Source of the DNA: Sphingopyxis sp. JAI128
Lineage (GTDB): Bacteria; Pseudomonadota; Alphaproteobacteria; Sphingomonadales; Sphingomonadaceae
Reading direction: 5' to 3'
Length of the DNA stretch: 64,000 bases
Assembly (NCBI RefSeq): GCF_014207235.1
Contig: NZ_JACHDA010000003.1
Span: 248,001 to 312,000 of the forward strand
Below, one piece after another: positions 40,004-48,030 of this stretch (positions within the stretch are counted from its first letter, which is position 1; the number at the start of each line of letters is the position of its first letter). The notes beneath the pieces are model-generated. The model was not told the origin of the DNA. It searched no databases and saw only the letters and a list, made by a program, of their open reading frames with translations. The translations under genes were made by a program, and so were the position numbers.

Positions 40004-40261
40004 ATGGCCCTGAAGTTCGAACTCGTCACCCCCGCCCGCCTCGAGCGGACCGCCGACGTCCATATGGTCACCGTGCCGGGGACCGAGGGCGATTTCTCGG
40101 TGCTCGAAGGCCACGCCCCCTTCATGGCGACGCTGCGCAACGGCCCGCTGACGATCTATGCGTCCGCAGGCGCCGCGCCCGAGGTGATCGAGGTCGAGGG
40201 CGGCTTCGCCGAGGTGAACGAAGCCGGCCTCACCGTGCTCGCCGAGCATATCGCCCGCTGA
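40004..40261 (+). CDS. atpC: F1 ATP synthase epsilon subunit, short form
   Basis: This 85-residue protein contains only the N-terminal beta-sandwich domain ('[20 protein letters not shown]', '[19 protein letters not shown]') and ends at '[10 protein letters not shown]'. It lacks the C-terminal helical hairpin (about 45 residues) that in other bacteria inhibits ATP hydrolysis. Alphaproteobacteria use a separate zeta inhibitor, so the missing part fits the class. AAAGGA precedes the ATG at 40004. It is the last gene of the operon, followed by a strong terminator. Confidence 0.95.
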   Translation: MALKFELVTPARLERTADVHMVTVPGTEGDFSVLEGHAPFMATLRNGPLTIYASAGAAPEVIEVEGGFAEVNEAGLTVLAEHIAR

Positions 40262-40284
40262 GCGCAAGCCACAACGCACAACAG

Positions 40285-40313
40285 GCCCGCTTCCGGAAGG
40301 AGGCGGGCTTTTT
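40285..40313 (+). terminator. Rho-independent terminator of the atp operon
   Basis: GCCCGCTTCC (40285-40294) pairs with GGAGGCGGGC (40299-40308), including one G-T pair, around a GGAA loop, and TTTTT follows. It begins 23 bp after the atpC stop codon. Confidence 0.93.
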
Positions 40314-40558
40314 CAGTTCGGGACCCTGTCGAGTTTCGGCCGATTGCGCTCGCTGCGTATCGCATGACTTCGTCATTGCGTAGGGCAGCTTCCCCAAAAC
40401 AGCCACCGGCGTGGCGCAAAACCGCCTTCCCCGCCTATTCCCCGTCCCGTCGCATTAGGACAATGTCAAAGTTTCCACTTTATTCACCGTGTCGGATGGG
40501 GGGTTTCGCCAAATGGGCGACGCGCTCCACGACGGTTGATTTGAGGCAGGACAAAGAC

Positions 40559-42058
40559 ATGAGTGCATTCGGACGCCGACCCGGAACCGCTGGCCGCCCC
40601 GCCTTTGGCGTTGCGAAGCCGATGCAGACTGGCCCGGGAATGGGTGGCGGCTCGCAATTTCCTGCGCTCGACACGCCCGTCGAGGCACCTCTGCCGCCCT
40701 CGATCCCCTCGAACCTGTCGCCCGAAGACGAGGCAATGGAGCGACTTAACCAGCGTTCGACCGCCGAGATGGCCGAGCCTGAAAAAGCACAGGGTTTCGA
40801 GGCCAGCGTCCACAAGATCAAGGAACAGGTGCTGCCGCGCCTGCTCGAACGCGTCGACCCGGAGGCGGCGGCAACGCTCAGCAAGGACGAGTTGACCGAG
40901 GAATTCCGCCCGATCATCCTCGAAGTGCTCGCCGAGCTGCGAATCACGCTCAATCGCCGCGAACAGTTCGCGCTCGAAAAGGTGCTCGTCGACGAATTGC
41001 TCGGTTTCGGTCCGCTCGAAGAACTGCTGTCCGACCCGGACATCAGCGACATCATGGTCAACGGGCCGTACCAGACCTATGTCGAGCGCAAAGGCCAACT
41101 CGTCATCGCGCCGATCCAGTTCCGCGACGAACAGCATCTGTTCCAGATCGCGCAGCGCATCTGCAACATGGTCGGCCGCCGCGTCGACCAGACGACGCCG
41201 CTCGCCGACGCCCGTTTGAAGGACGGCAGCCGCGTCAACGTGATCGTGCCGCCGTTGTCCTTGCGCGGCACCGCGATCTCGATTCGTAAATTCTCGGCCA
41301 AGCCGATCACGCTCGACATGCTCTGTCAGTGGGGCGCGATGAGTCAGAAAATGTGTACCGCATTGAAGATCGCGGGCGCCAGCCGTTTCAATATCGTGAT
41401 CTCGGGCGGTACGGGTTCGGGTAAAACCACCATGCTCAACGCGCTGTCGAAGATGATCGACCCCGGCGAGCGCGTGCTGACGATCGAGGATGCCGCCGAA
41501 CTTCGCCTGCAGCAGCCGCACTGGCTGCCGCTCGAAACGCGCCCCGCGAACCTCGAAGGCAATGGTGCGATCCATATGGGCGACCTCGTCAAGAACGCGC
41601 TGCGTATGCGTCCCGACCGCATCATCATGGGTGAGGTTCGCGGCGCGGAATGTTTCGACCTTCTCGCTGCGATGAACACGGGTCACGACGGTTCGATGTG
41701 TACACTCCACTCGAACAGCCCGCGCGAATGCCTCGGCCGTATGGAAAATATGGTGCTGATGGGCGACATCAAGATCCCGAAGGAAGCGATCTCGAAACAG
41801 ATCGCCGACTCGGTCGACCTGATCGTCCAGATCAAGCGCCTGCGCGACGGTTCGCGCCGCGTCACCAACGTCACCGAGGTGATCGGGATGGAAGGGGACG
41901 TCATCGTCACCCAGGAATTGTTCAAGTTCGAATATCTCGACGAGGACAAGGATGGCAAGATCGTCGGCGAATACCGTTCGATGGGCCTGCGTCCCTATAC
42001 GCTCGAAAAGGCGCGCCAGTACGGCTTCGACCAGCCCTATCTCGAAGCCTGCCTGTAA
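40559..42058 (+). CDS. cpaF: CpaF/TadA-type secretion ATPase
   Basis: This 499-residue ATPase has a low-complexity Gly/Pro N-terminal region (1-60), a conserved N-domain ('VHKIKEQVLPRLLERVD'), then the GspE/PilT core with Walker A 'GGTGSGKTTM' (283-290), 'LTIEDAAELRLQQPHWLPL', and 'IIMGEVRGAECFDLLAAMNT' (Walker B region) and 'CTLHSNSPRECLGRMENM'. It powers assembly of Flp/Tad pili. No other tad/cpa genes are near, so it is separated from its apparatus here. I start at 40559, where CAGGA precedes; the frame is open to 40364 but that stretch is basic and unlikely. The 297-bp space before it holds the atp terminator. Confidence 0.93.
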   Translation: MSAFGRRPGTAGRPAFGVAKPMQTGPGMGGGSQFPALDTPVEAPLPPSIPSNLSPEDEAMERLNQRSTAEMAEPEKAQGFEASVHKIKEQVLPRLLERVDPEAAATLSKDELTEEFRPIILEVLAELRITLNRREQFALEKVLVDELLGFGPLEELLSDPDISDIMVNGPYQTYVERKGQLVIAPIQFRDEQHLFQIAQRICNMVGRRVDQTTPLADARLKDGSRVNVIVPPLSLRGTAISIRKFSAKPITLDMLCQWGAMSQKMCTALKIAGASRFNIVISGGTGSGKTTMLNALSKMIDPGERVLTIEDAAELRLQQPHWLPLETRPANLEGNGAIHMGDLVKNALRMRPDRIIMGEVRGAECFDLLAAMNTGHDGSMCTLHSNSPRECLGRMENMVLMGDIKIPKEAISKQIADSVDLIVQIKRLRDGSRRVTNVTEVIGMEGDVIVTQELFKFEYLDEDKDGKIVGEYRSMGLRPYTLEKARQYGFDQPYLEACL

Positions 42059-42062
42059 AGGT

Positions 42063-42251
42063 CTAGAGCCCACCCAGCCAGAACGCCGTTGCGAACAGGG
42101 CGACGGCGGCGGCCGCGAGCGCGATCCCGCGCCACGGCATGAAGCCGACGTCGTCGACGTCGCGGCGGTTGTTGCGGCGCCAGTTGGCGACCTCCGCGAA
42201 GCAGAATAGCATCGCGGCTCCGACCCCCACCGACAGCATCGACACTTGCAT
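42063..42251 (-). CDS. Small two-helix membrane protein
   Basis: This 62-residue protein has two hydrophobic stretches, 'MLSVGVGAAMLFCFAEVANW' and 'GIALAAAAVALFATAFWLGG', joined by a short charged loop 'RRNNRRDVDDVGFMPW'. It is probably an inner-membrane protein with no known family. AAGGGA precedes the start at 42251. It is convergent with cpaF (4 bp apart) and divergent from the exported methyltransferase. A shorter start at 42239 is also possible. Confidence 0.55.
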   Translation of the reverse strand: MQVSMLSVGVGAAMLFCFAEVANWRRNNRRDVDDVGFMPWRGIALAAAAVALFATAFWLGGL

Positions 42252-42304
42252 TGCCGCGCATCCCTTCGCAAACAGGGGCCTTCCCCTGGAGAGAGGTGCC
42301 CCAT

Positions 42305-43132
42305 ATGCGTCCGCTGTCGATAGTTGCAAGTGCCACCATCGCAATCGCCGTCCCCGCCGCAGCGATGCAGCATGACGGCCATGCCGGTCATGCCGCCCAT
42401 CAAGGTCAGGCGATCGCCGCGGCCGTCGCGGCCCCGACCCGCACGCCCGCAAATGTCGCGCGCGACAAATATCGCTACCCCGCCGAAACGCTTGCTTTCT
42501 TCGGCGTAAAGCCCGGCGACACGGTGGTCGAGCTGTGGCCCGGCGGCGGCTGGTACACCGAAATCCTTGCTCCCCTCGCCAAATCGGGCGGCGGGACGCT
42601 CTACGCTGCGGCGCCATGGGACCGCGGGCTCAACCGGCTCAAGGAAAAGCAGGCTGCCGACGCCGCCACCTATGGCGCGGTAAAGCTCGCCGAATTCCCC
42701 AATGCCGGCGCCAACCCCAAGGTGCCCGACGGCAGCGCCAATGTTGTCCTGACCTTCCGCAACGTCCACAACTGGCGTTTCGACGGCGCCGACAACACCG
42801 CGAACGCGTTCAACCAGATTTTCGCGATGCTCAAACCCGGCGGCACGCTCGGCGTCGTCGAGCATCGGCTGAACGAGAGCGACGATGCCGCGAAGGAAGA
42901 AAAATCGGGCTATATGAAGGAAAGTTCGATCATCGCCTTTGCCGAAGCCGCCGGTTTCCAACTCGCGGGCAAGAGCGAGATCAACGCCAATCCCAACGAC
43001 ACGAAGGATTATGCAAAGGGCGTCTGGACGCTGCCGCCGGTGCTGCGCGAAGGCGAAACCGACCGCGCCAAATATGTCGCGATCGGCGAATCGGACCGCA
43101 TGACGCTGAAATTCGTGAAGCCCGCGAGCTGA
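42305..43132 (+). CDS. Exported class I SAM-dependent methyltransferase-like protein
   Basis: A 275-residue protein. The signal peptide 'MRPLSIVASATIAIAVPAAA' is followed by a His/Ala-rich stretch ('MQHDGHAGHAAHQGQ') and a methyltransferase-like domain (about 65-270) with the motif I variant 'GDTVVELWPGGGWYTEILAP', then 'NVVLTFRNVHNWRFDG' and 'LKPGGTLGVVEHRLNES'. The family (COG4798-like) is known to be exported, which is odd as S-adenosylmethionine is cytoplasmic. A different ligand or activity is possible. The stop overlaps the putative CTG start of aat by four bases. Confidence 0.82.
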   Translation: MRPLSIVASATIAIAVPAAAMQHDGHAGHAAHQGQAIAAAVAAPTRTPANVARDKYRYPAETLAFFGVKPGDTVVELWPGGGWYTEILAPLAKSGGGTLYAAAPWDRGLNRLKEKQAADAATYGAVKLAEFPNAGANPKVPDGSANVVLTFRNVHNWRFDGADNTANAFNQIFAMLKPGGTLGVVEHRLNESDDAAKEEKSGYMKESSIIAFAEAAGFQLAGKSEINANPNDTKDYAKGVWTLPPVLREGETDRAKYVAIGESDRMTLKFVKPAS

Positions 43133-43914
43133 AACATTTTGAGTCCATAGATCCGGCGCTGCTGCTGAGCGCCTATGCGCAGGGCATTTTCCCGATGGCG
43201 GACGGGGCGGACGACCCGTCGGTCCATTGGGTCGAGCCGCGGCTGCGCGCGATCCTGCCGCTCGACGGCTTCCACCTGTCGCACAGCCTGAAGAAGGTGA
43301 TCGTCTCTGACCGGTTCCGCGTCACCACCGACACCGCCTTCGCCGAAATGGTCGCGCTCTGTGCCGCGCCGGCCGACGACCGTCCGACGACGTGGATCAA
43401 TCCCGTGATCAAGGCGAGCTACGATCGCCTGTTCCAGATCGGCCACGCGCACAGCGTCGAATGCTGGCTCGATGGCGAGCTCGCGGGCGGGCTCTACGGC
43501 GTCACGCTCGGTCGCGCCTTTTTCGGCGAATCGATGGTCAGCCGCGAGCGCGACGCATCGAAAGTCGCGCTCGCGCATCTCGTCGCAAGGCTGATCGCGG
43601 GCGGCTGGAAACTGCTCGACTGCCAGTTCCTCACTCCGCACCTCGCGAGCCTGGGCGCGATCGAAATCCGCCAGGCCGACTATCTCGCGCGGCTCTATTC
43701 GGTGTTGGCGGGGGACGACGGCGCCGCCTTGGGCGTCGCAGCTGGCGCCGGAACGGCTGGCGGCGCCGGCGCGGCGGTGCCTTCGCCGCCGTTCGTCGCG
43801 GGCGACTGGCGCGCGCTCGACGCCTTGGGCGCGGCACCCGATTTCGGCGCCGACCGCGCGACGGGTTCGCCGCCCGGATATGTCATCGCACAGCTTTTGA
43901 CGAAGACGTCATAG
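43129..43914 (+). CDS. aat: Leucyl/phenylalanyl-tRNA-protein transferase, non-AUG start
   Basis: The protein adds Leu or Phe to proteins with N-terminal Lys or Arg, marking them for ClpAP. The family pattern is clear: 'LLLSAYAQGIFPMADG', 'VHWVEPRLRAILPLDGFHLS', 'TWINPVIKASYDRLFQIGHA', 'HSVECWLDGELAGGLYGVTL', 'GRAFFGESMVSRERDASKVA' and 'LLDCQFLTPHLASLGA'. In frame before this block there is no ATG, GTG or TTG, and the CTG at 43129 overlaps the upstream TGA as CTGA, so CTG initiation is the best reading; ATA at 43147 is the only alternative. The C-terminal 70 residues overlap the DUF2155 gene on the other strand. Confidence 0.85.
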   Translation: MKHFESIDPALLLSAYAQGIFPMADGADDPSVHWVEPRLRAILPLDGFHLSHSLKKVIVSDRFRVTTDTAFAEMVALCAAPADDRPTTWINPVIKASYDRLFQIGHAHSVECWLDGELAGGLYGVTLGRAFFGESMVSRERDASKVALAHLVARLIAGGWKLLDCQFLTPHLASLGAIEIRQADYLARLYSVLAGDDGAALGVAAGAGTAGGAGAAVPSPPFVAGDWRALDALGAAPDFGADRATGSPPGYVIAQLLTKTS

Positions 43915-44354
43915 ATCGGATGCTCGATCACATTACGGTCGGGCCGCTCGCGGAAAATCCAGCCGGAAAAGACGCGATACCATTTGTCGTCGCGCTGATC
44001 CTGCACCGTCAGCTGGACGAAGGCGCCGGTTTCGGGCGGATCTTCCCACGGCGCGGTCTGTTCACAAGCGCGCAGGCGGACGATCGCGCGCCCGACCCGA
44101 GCCGCGTCGCCGGGCTTCATCTCGAGTTCGCGGACGAGGCCGTTGCGCTTGTTGAGCAGGCCGACGACGGCAACGCGCTCGGCCATTGGCGTCGCGCCTT
44201 CGATCCCGCCGATTTCCTGCGGCACACGTTCGGATTTGGCGATCTGGGGCGCCTTGTCGCTGCCGCCGCTTTTGGTCGGCGTCCGGTCGCACGCGGCCAG
44301 CGCGGTCGCCGCGACAAGCGTCAGGAGCGCGATACGGAGGGGTTGCGGCCGCAC
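43695..44354 (-). CDS. DUF2155 lipoprotein
   Basis: This 219-residue protein starts with GTG at 44354 and has a lipobox 'TALAAC' (cysteine 22). The DUF2155 core (about 75-155) has 'VVGLLNKRNGLVRELEMKPG', 'LRACEQTAPWEDPPETGAFV' and 'WIFRERPDRNVIEHPIYDVF'. After 'VKSC' it has a Pro/Ala-rich tail of about 60 residues that lies entirely over the 3' end of aat on the other strand. DUF2155 genes usually neighbour aat and NDUFA12 in alphaproteobacteria; their role is unknown. It follows the NDUFA12 gene by 6 bp. Confidence 0.88.
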   Translation of the reverse strand: MRPQPLRIALLTLVAATALAACDRTPTKSGGSDKAPQIAKSERVPQEIGGIEGATPMAERVAVVGLLNKRNGLVRELEMKPGDAARVGRAIVRLRACEQTAPWEDPPETGAFVQLTVQDQRDDKWYRVFSGWIFRERPDRNVIEHPIYDVFVKSCAMTYPGGEPVARSAPKSGAAPKASSARQSPATNGGEGTAAPAPPAVPAPAATPKAAPSSPANTE

Positions 44355-44360
44355 TGAAGC

Positions 44361-44747
44361 TCAGTCGGCGCCGGGCCGCCAGGCCTCGTAGTCGCCGGTC
44401 GCCGCGGCCCGGTGGCCGCCGCGTTCGAGCGCGCCGGCGGGGCGATAGGCGCCCGTGCTGCCGGTCAGGTTCGCGCTCGGTTCCTTTTCCCACGCGCGCG
44501 GCGCGGGCAGGATGTCGGTCGGCAAGTCGTCGAACGTGCCGTGCAGCCAGCCGTGCCATTCGGGCGGCACGCGGCTCGCGTCGTTCGATCCATTATAGAT
44601 CACCCAGCGGCGGCCGCCCTTTTTGGCGCGGAAATATCCGTTTCCGAGACTGTCCTCGCCGACCTTCTCGCCCGTGCTCCAACTGTTCAGCAGCGTGCCG
44701 ACGGTCGCGCCGTCCCACCAGGTGAAAATCTTGCCCAAAATGCTCAT
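44361..44747 (-). CDS. NADH:ubiquinone oxidoreductase NDUFA12-type subunit
   Basis: This 128-residue protein has the conserved 'ILGKIFTWWDGATVGTLLNS', 'GNGYFRAKKGGRRWVIYNGS', 'VPPEWHGWLHGTFDDLP' and Pro/Arg-rich C-terminus of the 17.2 kDa accessory subunit of complex I, found in alphaproteobacteria and mitochondria. It supports complex I assembly. I start at 44747 (MSILGK); the preceding 15 residues of the frame are unlike the family. The gene is the third of a minus-strand run recX-DUF192-NDUFA12-DUF2155. Confidence 0.92.
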   Translation of the reverse strand: MSILGKIFTWWDGATVGTLLNSWSTGEKVGEDSLGNGYFRAKKGGRRWVIYNGSNDASRVPPEWHGWLHGTFDDLPTDILPAPRAWEKEPSANLTGSTGAYRPAGALERGGHRAAATGDYEAWRPGAD

Positions 44748-44820
44748 GGCTGCGGCGTTTACAGGCAAGCCAAGGCGCTTCGCAAGCGGCAAACCGCGCT
44801 GGCCGGCTCTTTCTGCCGCT

Positions 44821-45282
44821 TTATCGGTCTTTCCACGTCACCTTGGCACTCTCATCGATACCGAGCCGGGCCGCGGTGCCGCCCGCGAGTTCGAGAACCG
44901 CGCTCACCTCGCCCCCGCTGACCACCGGTTCGAGCGATTCGGGGATGGTATTTTCGGCGATACGGTCGATGCTGCCGTCGGCACGAATGAAGATCATATC
45001 GAGCGGAATCAGCGTGTTCTTCATCCAGAAACTGCCGATCTGCGGCTTTTCGAAGGGAAAGATCATCCCGCCGCGCTCGGGCAGGCCGGTACGGAACATC
45101 AACCCGCGATCCTGCTCGGCGGCGGTGCGCGCGACCTCGACGTCGAACCGGTGCGCCTTGCCCGCCATCTCGATCGTCACGGGGATGGTGGCCGCGGTTT
45201 CGGCCTGCTCGGCAGGAGCGCTGCTGCACGCCGCGATCGGCAAGGCAAACGACAGGGCAAGGGCGGTCAATATGGCGCGCAT
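44821..45282 (-). CDS. DUF192 lipoprotein
   Basis: This 153-residue protein has a signal with lipobox 'LPIAAC' (cysteine 19). The DUF192 domain (about 35-150) has 'EVARTAAEQDRGLMFR', 'MIFPFEKPQIGSFWMKNTLI' and 'LELAGGTAARLGI'. Structures of the family show a small beta barrel; the function is unknown. It is separated from recX by 36 bp and from the NDUFA12 gene by 73 bp and probably shares a transcript with both. Confidence 0.9.
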   Translation of the reverse strand: MRAILTALALSFALPIAACSSAPAEQAETAATIPVTIEMAGKAHRFDVEVARTAAEQDRGLMFRTGLPERGGMIFPFEKPQIGSFWMKNTLIPLDMIFIRADGSIDRIAENTIPESLEPVVSGGEVSAVLELAGGTAARLGIDESAKVTWKDR

Positions 45283-45318
45283 CGGCAGATCCTTATCCCG
45301 GCAACAGCTTGTCGTGCC

Positions 45319-45891
45319 CTAATCGAGCGCCGCTTCGTCGTCCAGCGCCGCCAGTGCCGCCTCGTCCCCCGGCGGGACGCGAAGGATGCGGCGCGCGATC
45401 GCCATGCTGTGTCCGGCGCGCAAAAAAGCGGCGATTTGCCGCTCGCGCTGTTTTGGATCGTCGATGGCGTTGACGGCGAAGGGCCCGAGCCGCCGCCGCC
45501 GCGCGAAACCGATGGCCGCCGATGTGGCAGCACCTTCGGCCGCCTCGATCGCCTCGCCGCTGTCTTTTTCCGCGATACCGTCGCTATAAAGCTGCGCCTT
45601 CACGCGCCGTACGCCCAGCCCGCGCCGCGTCATCGCCCCGGCGCGCATCGCGGCATATTGCCGGTCGTCAAGGTAGCGCAATTTCTCCATCCGATCGGCG
45701 ACCGCTTCGCACGCCGTCATGGCGTCGACATCGTCTATCCATTCGGATTCGCGTATTTTTCGGGCGAGATAACGCGTCAGTTTGGCGCGACTCGTCGCGA
45801 ATCGCGCGACATAGGCCAGTGCCAGTTCGTCGAGCCGCGCTGCGCCGAGCGGCCTTTTCGAACGGTCGGACGGTGCAGAACGGCGCGACAT
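45319..45891 (-). CDS. recX: RecX regulatory protein
   Basis: This 190-residue three-helix-repeat protein contains 'LALAYVARFATSRAKLTRYL', 'LRYLDDRQYAAMRAGAMTRR' and 'GLGVRRVKAQLYSDGI', the conserved RecX segments. It binds RecA filaments and limits recombination. Its recA is not in the window. The frame is open to 45942, but the N-terminal extension is atypical and I place the start at the MSRR codon (45891), with moderate confidence. It heads the minus-strand run that ends with the DUF2155 gene. Confidence 0.88.
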   Translation of the reverse strand: MSRRSAPSDRSKRPLGAARLDELALAYVARFATSRAKLTRYLARKIRESEWIDDVDAMTACEAVADRMEKLRYLDDRQYAAMRAGAMTRRGLGVRRVKAQLYSDGIAEKDSGEAIEAAEGAATSAAIGFARRRRLGPFAVNAIDDPKQRERQIAAFLRAGHSMAIARRILRVPPGDEAALAALDDEAALD

Positions 45892-46005
45892 GCCATGTTT
45901 GTGCCACAGTCGGGCCCGATTGAGAACGATCAACACCGCCATATCGGGACATCAAAGCCCGGAAATGGGCGATTTGTTCAAACAATAAGGTTCGCGCACG
46001 CTGAC

Positions 46006-47820
46006 ATGGCTCAAAAAGATGACATGCTTGTTGCCGCGCGGCCTCTATCGCGGGATGTCGCAGCCCCTATGACCGATATCGAACCTGCTTCGGCCGACGC
46101 GCTCGTGCCGACTCCGACCGAATGCGTGCAGCCGCGCCGCTTTTCCGACTTCGCCACCGTGGGCGAAGCGCTCGACTATGCCGCCAGCGGCGTGCGCGGG
46201 CTCAATTTCCACGATCCGCGCGGGCGTTTGGTACGCCCCTATCCCTATAGCGAGCTCAGGGCCGACGCGCTGGCGACCGCTTACCGCCTGATCGCCGCAG
46301 GTGTGCAGCCGAACGACCGCATCGCGCTGATCGCCGAAACCGGTGCCGAATTCGCCGCGCTTTTCTTCGGCACCATCTATGCCGGCGCCTGGCCGGTGCC
46401 GCTGCCGCTGCCCACCAGCTTCGGCGGGCGCGATAGCTATGTCGGCCAGCTCGTCGTCCAGCTCACCAGCTGCGACCCCAAGATGCTGTTTTTCCCGCCC
46501 GAAATCGCCGCGATGGCGGTCGAAGCGGCCGAGCAGCGCGGCGTCACGCCGATCGATTGGAGCGCCTTTGCCGAACGCGCCGCCCCCGTCGCCGATCTGC
46601 CCAGGCAAAAGACCGACGAAACCTGCTACCTTCAGTACAGCAGCGGCTCGACGCGCTTCCCGCACGGCGTCGCGGTGACGCATGGCGCGCTGCTTAACAA
46701 TCTCTCGGCGCATTCGCACGGCATGGAACTGCGGGACAGCGATCGCTGCATCAGCTGGCTTCCTTGGTATCACGACATGGGCCTCGTCGGTTGCCTGCTC
46801 TCGCCGGTCGCGAACCAGGTGTCGGTCGACTACCTCAAGACCGAGGATTTCGCCCGCCGCCCGCTTGCCTGGCTCGACCTGATAAGCCGCAACAGCGGCA
46901 CGACGCTCAGCTATTCGCCGACCTTCGGCTATGACATCTGCGCGCGCCGCATCTCGAGCCAGAGCCATGTCGCCGACCGGTTCGACCTGTCGCGCTGGCG
47001 CGTCGCGGGCAATGGCGCCGACATGATCCGCCCCGATGTGATGCAGAGCTTCGTCGATGCCTTTGCCGACGCGGGCTTCAAGGCGAGCGCCTTCTTGCCG
47101 AGCTACGGCCTTGCCGAGGCGACGCTCGCGGTCAGCATCATGCCGCCGGGCGAAGGCATCGTCGTCGAACTGGTCGAGGAAACCGAATTGTCGGGCGCCG
47201 CGAACGACAGCGGCCGTCCGACCCGCTACCGCGCGATCGTCAACTGCGGCAAAGCGGTGAAAGACATGACAATCGAGGTCCGCGACGAAGCCGGCAATCC
47301 CCTGCCCGACCAGACGGTCGGCAAGGTGTGGTGTACCGGCCCCTCACTGATGACCGGCTATTACCGCGACCCCGAATCGACCGCCGCCTGCATGGTCGAC
47401 GGCTGGCTCGACACCGGGGATATGGGCTATTTGTCAGACGGTTACATTTATATCGTCGGCCGCGCCAAGGATATGATCATCATCAACGGCAAGAATCACT
47501 GGCCGCAGGACATCGAATGGGCGGTCGAGCAATTGCCGGGCTTCAAGTCGGGCGACATCGCGGCCTTTGCGATCACGACGCCGGGCGGCGAGGAAACCCC
47601 TGCCGTGCTCGTCCAGTGCCGCACCAGCGACGAGGCCGAACGGCTCGCGTTGCGCGAAACGATCCGCGACCGCGTGCGTGCGATCACGGGCATGAACTGT
47701 CTGATCGAACTGATCCCGCCCCGCACACTGCCGCGCACGAGTTCGGGCAAATTGAGCCGGTCGAAGGCGCGCGCGCAATATCTGGCCGGCGAAATCCAGC
47801 CCTTAGCGATAGCGGCCTAG
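46006..47820 (+). CDS. Fatty-acyl-AMP ligase (FAAL-type adenylation enzyme)
   Basis: This 604-residue ANL superfamily protein has 'ETCYLQYSSGSTRFPHGVAV' (A3 loop), 'WLPWYHDMGLVGCLLSPVAN', typical of FAALs, 'FLPSYGLAEATLAVSIMPPG' (A5), 'DGWLDTGDMGYLSDGYIYIV' and 'RAKDMIIINGKNHWPQDIEW'. FAALs make acyl-adenylates from fatty acids and normally pass them to an acyl carrier of a polyketide synthase. No carrier or PKS is near. Possible starts are 46006, 46024 and 46069; I chose the first with a weak TAAGG site, and the residues up to 60 are not conserved. It is divergent from recX. Confidence 0.88.
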   Translation: MAQKDDMLVAARPLSRDVAAPMTDIEPASADALVPTPTECVQPRRFSDFATVGEALDYAASGVRGLNFHDPRGRLVRPYPYSELRADALATAYRLIAAGVQPNDRIALIAETGAEFAALFFGTIYAGAWPVPLPLPTSFGGRDSYVGQLVVQLTSCDPKMLFFPPEIAAMAVEAAEQRGVTPIDWSAFAERAAPVADLPRQKTDETCYLQYSSGSTRFPHGVAVTHGALLNNLSAHSHGMELRDSDRCISWLPWYHDMGLVGCLLSPVANQVSVDYLKTEDFARRPLAWLDLISRNSGTTLSYSPTFGYDICARRISSQSHVADRFDLSRWRVAGNGADMIRPDVMQSFVDAFADAGFKASAFLPSYGLAEATLAVSIMPPGEGIVVELVEETELSGAANDSGRPTRYRAIVNCGKAVKDMTIEVRDEAGNPLPDQTVGKVWCTGPSLMTGYYRDPESTAACMVDGWLDTGDMGYLSDGYIYIVGRAKDMIIINGKNHWPQDIEWAVEQLPGFKSGDIAAFAITTPGGEETPAVLVQCRTSDEAERLALRETIRDRVRAITGMNCLIELIPPRTLPRTSSGKLSRSKARAQYLAGEIQPLAIAA

Positions 47821-47861
47821 GACCGGGCGCGTCCGGAACCGGCCGGAGGCGGCCGTTGATT

Positions 47862-47883
47862 CCCCTCCCGCAAGCGGGAAGGG
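47862..47883. repeat. Copy of the CCCCTCCCGC palindrome
   Basis: CCCCTCCCGC and GCGGGAAGGG flank AA; the arms differ by one base pair from the copy at 381-402. It lies 42 bp after the fatty-acyl-AMP ligase stop and may end its transcript. Confidence 0.55.
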
Positions 47884-48030
47884 AAATCAGTTCACAATCT
47901 CAACGTCCGCTCACCACCCCCAACCGCCGTTCCGCCCGATCCCGATCATTGTCCCCGGGCGGGACAGAAATTCGCGCAGGAACAGACGGGTAGTTACCTT
48001 CGGGTAATACCCGCGCGCTAAACGGAGCAG

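Noticed and set aside
44623..46005. N-terminal extension of the fatty-acyl-AMP ligase frame
   Set aside because: It is antisense to NDUFA12, DUF192 and recX. The family core begins only after 46069.
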